Shown: one piece after another, positions 5,681 to 8,429 of the stretch
Position numbering within the stretch: the stretch's first letter is position 1
Layout: every line of letters begins with the position of its first letter
Program-made: the position numbers and the translations under genes
Source: Cyanothece sp. UBA12306
GTDB taxonomy: Bacteria > Cyanobacteriota > Cyanobacteriia > Cyanobacteriales > Microcystaceae
Direction of reading: 5' to 3'
Assembly: GCA_003448685.1 (NCBI GenBank)
Contig: DLXW01000102.1
Location: forward strand, 2,348-10,776
Length of the DNA stretch: 8,429 nucleotides
Notes under the pieces: model-generated
What the model was told of the DNA's origin: nothing
The model's database searches: none
The model's input: only the letters and a program-made list of their open reading frames with translations

Positions 5681-5796
5681 GTAGGTTGGGTTGAGGAACG
5701 AAACCCAACAAATCAACCCGTCTTTGATTATTATGATGTTTTTTGTCAGAATTAACACCTGGGATGTTGGGTTAAACGGAGTGTAACCCAACCCAC
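5681..5796. repeat. Second REP-like family: paired palindromes with GTAG/GTGG heads
   Basis: The left module on + (5681-5709) is GTAG, stem GTTGGGTT, 9-nt loop, AACCCAAC. The right module on - (5796-5766) is GTGG, stem GTTGGGTTA, 9-nt loop, TAACCCAAC. They face each other in a head-outward arrangement across 56 nt, so the outer arms can also pair with each other. Similar GTTGGGTT palindromes are common between genes in cyanobacteria. The stem and loop differ entirely from the 25-nt family at 3074-4010, but the GTAG head and inverted pairing are shared. Confidence 0.7.
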
Positions 5797-5831
5797 GGTT
5801 ATTCTTGTCCAAGATTATCATCAAAAATGAG

Positions 5832-6194
5832 TTAGGTATCTGATGAATAATCTACACTGATGATTAAAGCTAAAAGTAATTGTTCCATAATTTTAGATGA
5901 AATTAAACCAAGTTTATTGATAAATCTTTGAGTTGCAATACTACGAATCTGTAAGACATTTCCCGCAGAATTTCTAATTAAACCATTGAGGTTATTTTTG
6001 TAAATTTTCACCATAAAAGGACGATTAATAAATTTATCTTGCCAAGTTGTTACAGGAATTACTATTCTTAAAGCAATAGGACTATAAAGATCTGAACTAA
6101 TGACAATTACGGGACGTTTTTTATTAATTTCTTGTCCAATCGTTGGAGCAAGATTAACCTGCCAAATTTCGCCTCTTTGCGGATTAACCGTCAT
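5832..6194 (-). CDS. mazF: MazF/PemK-family endoribonuclease toxin
   Basis: The 120-aa product has a typical MazF length. The N terminus PQRGEIWQVNLAPTIGQEINKKRPVIVIS matches the family, in which RGEIWxVxL and KRPVxVIS (about 7-15 and 26-33) open the PemK-like fold. VIPVTT follows (45-50), holding the conserved threonine, and then QIRSIATQRF (82-91) with a conserved arginine. By family it is a cytosolic RNase that cuts mRNA at short sites and is held inactive by its antitoxin; the cut site cannot be read from sequence. ATG 6194 lies inside the antitoxin gene (11-nt overlap), with GAAGGA 10 nt upstream. This overlap and order (antitoxin first) are usual for such modules. The pair lies between a live multicopper oxidase gene and a dead copy of its end. 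Confidence 0.9.
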   Translation of the reverse strand: MTVNPQRGEIWQVNLAPTIGQEINKKRPVIVISSDLYSPIALRIVIPVTTWQDKFINRPFMVKIYKNNLNGLIRNSAGNVLQIRSIATQRFINKLGLISSKIMEQLLLALIISVDYSSDT

Positions 6195-6387
6195 TATCGT
6201 CTAATCCTTCACCGTCTAGTTCAGAAAACACATTTAATTCAGAATCATTGTTAACATCTTCTGCTATTTCTTGTATGATTGGTGATAATAGTTTATGTCT
6301 TTCTTCTAGAGAAAGTTTAACAATTTCTTGTAAGGAAGGAAGAGAAGTATTGACAATATTATGATTGATTGTTTCTATATTAGACAT
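6184..6387 (-). CDS. Antitoxin partner of the MazF-type toxin
   Basis: This 67-aa protein lies immediately upstream of the toxin gene and overlaps it by 11 nt. It reads LQEIVKLSLEERHKLLSPIIQEIAEDVNNDSELNVFSELDGEGLDD: a helical centre at about 19-45 followed by a very acidic tail. The acidic C terminus is what binds and blocks MazF in known pairs. I see no clear ribbon-helix-helix or AbrB DNA-binding N terminus; the first 18 residues are polar, so whether it represses its own promoter is uncertain. ATG 6387 is the only good start. The call rests on position, overlap and composition more than on a recognised domain. Confidence 0.75.
   Translation of the reverse strand: MSNIETINHNIVNTSLPSLQEIVKLSLEERHKLLSPIIQEIAEDVNNDSELNVFSELDGEGLDDNDG
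6205..6210 (-). promoter_or_regulatory. Ribosome binding site of the toxin gene
   Basis: GAAGGA on the - strand, inside the antitoxin gene, 10 nt before ATG 6194. It supports that start and the overlapping gene order. Confidence 0.45.
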
Positions 6388-6423
6388 TTTTAGTCTGACT
6401 TAATTTAATTTCTCTGGTCTGCT

Positions 6424-6432
6424 ATTTTAGCA
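6424..6432 (-). promoter_or_regulatory. Possible extended -10 promoter of the toxin-antitoxin pair
   Basis: On the - strand TGCTAAAAT lies about 37 nt before the antitoxin ATG. It resembles an extended -10 (TGn + TAAAAT). No -35 box is seen at the expected spacing. There is no terminator between the oxidase stop (6463) and this site, so read-through from the copper genes is also possible. Confidence 0.3.
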
Positions 6433-6450
6433 TAAATTATTGATGTTAGT

Positions 6451-6458
6451 GCGATCGC
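6451..6458. repeat. HIP1 octamer
   Basis: GCGATCGC in the 75-nt gap between the multicopper oxidase stop and the antitoxin start. Confidence 0.85.
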
Positions 6459-6462
6459 TGAG

Positions 6463-7941
6463 TTAGCTAATAATCTCTAAATTCCCCATCATCCCTAAAT
6501 CTTCGTGATCAAAAATATGGCAATGGTAAACAGTTTTACCGGTAAAATCCTGGAAAGAAAGGCGAATTTTCACTGTTTCTCCTTGAAGGACTAAAACCGT
6601 ATCTTGCCAAACTCGATCAGGTTCTGTTTTCCCGTTACGACTAATCACCTGAAAAGCATTAGTATGAACATGAAAAGGATGATCCATCACCCCCGTGTTA
6701 ATTAATTCCCATTCCTCCACTGTATTGAGTTTAACTTGGGTATCAATTCTTTGATGATCATAGGGTTGATTATTAATTAAAAATGCCATTCCCATCCCTG
6801 GAAACATTCCATGATTGAGGGTAAAAGTTCTGATTTTATCAGGTTTAGGTAAGCTAGAAATAGAAGTTAATTTAGTGGGTAAAGAACCACTTTGACTGAT
6901 ACCATCAAATTTAATTGTGGCTAAAACCGTGGGAGTATCTAAGTCTTGTCTTCCACCCATCATTCCACCCATCATACCTCCTCTCATTCCCCCCATCATT
7001 CCCATTCCACCGCGATTGTAGGGTAAATTTAATAAACGATAAGTTTGGGGAGTTGGAGTGCCTTTGACTAATATTTCTACCCTTTGTCCAGGGGTAATGG
7101 GTAACTCAGACATTTTTTGAGGACTGGCGATCGCTCCTTGAGTAGCAGCAATGAGATAAAAAGGATGATTTTCTAAAGAGAGATTATAAAAACGAGAAGC
7201 AGAAGCATTAAGAATTCGTAGACGTAAGAAACCATTTTGATTAAGGTTAAAAGTGGGATTAATTTCTCCATTAACTGTAATAATATTGCCTTCCCTTCCT
7301 GCCATAATATTCATATGATTGGAGGAAAATAATCTTCCTTGATCATCGAGAGCAAAATCTTGTAAAACTAAAAATTCTTCTTGTGCGGTTTTAATTTCAG
7401 GTATTTCGTCTAACTCACCTCTAATAATAAATAAACCCCCTAATCCTCCAAATACTTGCTCTGCAACGTAACCATGAAAATGGGGATGATACCAAAATGT
7501 TCCTACATGGTGATTAGGAGGAATTTCAAACTCATAGGTAAAGTTTTCTTGAGGATTAATTTCCAAAAAAACATTATCGCCTTTACCAGTAGGAGGGATG
7601 TGTAACCCGTGATAATGTAAGTTAGTTGGTTGTGATAGTTTATTAGTTAGCTTAATCTTGACTTTATCCCCTGGTTTTACTTCTAAACGAGGACCAGGAA
7701 TTTGTCCATTATAAGTTAATAAATAAGCTGTCTTACCGGATAAATTTACTGCTGTGTAACTAGCTTCTAAATCAACTTCTAGTAAACCATTTTTACTTTG
7801 ATAAACCTTAGTTAGATTAGCTAATTGTTTATTTTTATTAACTTCAGATTTAGTTGATTTTGCCAACAAATTAGCTGCAACGGTTAATCCCCCACCCACT
7901 ATGGTCAAACCCATAAATTGACGACGATTTATTTTAACCAT
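6463..7941 (-). CDS. Tat-exported multicopper oxidase, CueO/laccase-like, with Met-rich loop
   Basis: The 492-aa product starts MVKINRRQFMGLTIVGGG, a twin-arginine-type signal, so it is probably folded in the cytoplasm and exported to the periplasm. All four copper motifs are present: HYHGLH at 109-114, HPHFH at 152-156, HPFHVH at 421-426 and HCHIFDHEDLGM at 473-484. They give the trinuclear centre plus a type 1 site (H421, C474, H479, M484). A methionine/glycine-rich insert at 311-330 holds eight Met, and HGMFPGMGM follows at 377-385. Met-rich loops in CueO bind Cu(I), so oxidation of Cu(I) with reduction of oxygen to water is the likely role. A laccase or bilirubin-oxidase-like activity is the alternative. 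It starts 9 nt after the DUF411 gene, on the same strand, as one operon. A remnant of a paralogous gene end lies at 5579-5663. Confidence 0.93.
   Translation of the reverse strand: MVKINRRQFMGLTIVGGGLTVAANLLAKSTKSEVNKNKQLANLTKVYQSKNGLLEVDLEASYTAVNLSGKTAYLLTYNGQIPGPRLEVKPGDKVKIKLTNKLSQPTNLHYHGLHIPPTGKGDNVFLEINPQENFTYEFEIPPNHHVGTFWYHPHFHGYVAEQVFGGLGGLFIIRGELDEIPEIKTAQEEFLVLQDFALDDQGRLFSSNHMNIMAGREGNIITVNGEINPTFNLNQNGFLRLRILNASASRFYNLSLENHPFYLIAATQGAIASPQKMSELPITPGQRVEILVKGTPTPQTYRLLNLPYNRGGMGMMGGMRGGMMGGMMGGRQDLDTPTVLATIKFDGISQSGSLPTKLTSISSLPKPDKIRTFTLNHGMFPGMGMAFLINNQPYDHQRIDTQVKLNTVEEWELINTGVMDHPFHVHTNAFQVISRNGKTEPDRVWQDTVLVLQGETVKIRLSFQDFTGKTVYHCHIFDHEDLGMMGNLEIIS
6952..7011 (-). repeat. In-frame Met/Gly microrepeat in the multicopper oxidase
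   Basis: This stretch codes for residues 311-330. ATGATGGG-type units recur several times, giving GGMGMM, GGMRGGMM and GGMMGG. It reads as a coding tandem repeat whose length could vary by slippage in steps that keep the frame. Confidence 0.6.
7127..7134. repeat. HIP1 octamer
   Basis: GCGATCGC inside the multicopper oxidase gene. Confidence 0.85.
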
Positions 7942-7950
7942 AGCCTTAAA

Positions 7951-8429
7951 TCAGTAATTTTCGTGTTGTTGAAAAACTTTTATTTTTCCCTTATTGTTAA
8001 AAGCTAGAACATCAAAAGGTTGTTTTCTATCTCCTGATTCCATACCAGGACTTCCCAAGGGCATTTGAGGTACAGTTAACCCTTGCCAATCAGGTTTTTC
8101 TGTGAGAAAACGTTTAATATCATCAGCAGGAATATGGCCTTCCATCACATAACCATCGATAATACCTGTATGACAAGATGCTAGGTCAGAAGAGATATTA
8201 TTTTCTTGTTTGATAGCTTCTATTTTATCAGTTTTAAGATCAGTAACTTGAAAACCGTGCTTTTCGAGATGTTTAATCCATTCACCACAACAACCACAGG
8301 ATGGACTGCGATAAACGGTAATATTTTTATTGCCAGAATAGGACTCGTTTACTTCATCCCAAACACTAGCTAAAATAGCATTATTATCAGTCTTAGCAAT
8401 AGTTTGATCATAGCAGAACAAATGTTCTG
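7951..8429 (-). CDS. DUF411 metal-binding protein, N terminus cut by window
   Basis: The frame is open from the right edge to TGA 7951-7953. The first start-like codon in the window is TTG 8421, but the frame continues past it, and about 20 residues precede the domain, so the true start and any signal peptide probably lie outside. Counting from TTG 8421, ITVYRSPSCGCCGEWIKHLEKHGF (34-57) is the DUF411 opening with the CGCC metal-binding cysteines. Then come SCHTG (82-86), YVMEGHIPADDIKRFL (91-106) and PQMPLGSPGMES (118-129), the latter with methionines and glycines typical of the family. Such proteins are exported small metal-binding proteins, often beside copper-resistance genes. The multicopper oxidase starts 9 nt downstream, which supports copper binding or delivery in the periplasm. 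The exact role is inferred. Confidence 0.88.
   Translation of the reverse strand, partial: EHLFCYDQTIAKTDNNAILASVWDEVNESYSGNKNITVYRSPSCGCCGEWIKHLEKHGFQVTDLKTDKIEAIKQENNISSDLASCHTGIIDGYVMEGHIPADDIKRFLTEKPDWQGLTVPQMPLGSPGMESGDRKQPFDVLAFNNKGKIKVFQQHENY

Noticed and set aside
8419..8421. TTG as the real start of the DUF411 protein
   Set aside because: The frame stays open to the window edge, and an exported protein would need a signal peptide that is not seen here; the gene is treated as truncated.

Overview
The window looks like chromosomal DNA from a cyanobacterium. It is AT-rich, it carries four copies of the HIP1 octamer GCGATCGC in 8.4 kb, it has heptanucleotide tandem repeats of the STRR type, and its proteins (bestrophin-like protein, cysteine-less COG1453-type reductase, small overlapping MazF module) resemble cyanobacterial ones. 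The genus cannot be named from the sequence alone.

Left block (1-3013): the 3' end of a class A penicillin-binding protein gene, then a bestrophin-like channel gene and an unrecognised helical protein gene. All three read on the + strand at very short spacing, so they may form one operon. It converges, with a 16-bp overlap, on folC on the - strand. Only the folC end product (folates) and the peptidoglycan role of the PBP are firm; nothing links the bestrophin-like protein or its overlapping partner to either.

Middle block (3014-4038): about 1 kb of decayed and repetitive DNA. It holds two unrelated heptanucleotide arrays and eight copies of a 25-nt GTAG-headed palindromic module arranged in inverted pairs (REP/BIME-like). 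It also holds a 5'-truncated S23-type four-helix-bundle gene and the remains of a TPR gene with an internal stop. An intact aldo/keto reductase gene (4039-5220, +) follows, starting 28 nt after the last module pair.

Right block (5221-8429): some 360 nt with nothing recognisable, then a short remnant of a second multicopper oxidase gene (5579-5663, -), then a second family of paired GTAG/GTGG palindromes. A MazF-type toxin-antitoxin pair (-) comes next. Last is a likely copper-handling operon (-): a DUF411 protein cut by the window edge, followed after 9 nt by a Tat-exported multicopper oxidase with a methionine-rich loop. The remnant and the live oxidase share 60 of 63 bases and flank the toxin-antitoxin pair.

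No new multi-gene system is visible. The most notable signal is the strict geometry and stem covariation of the 25-nt GTAG modules, together with their position at the edges of broken genes.
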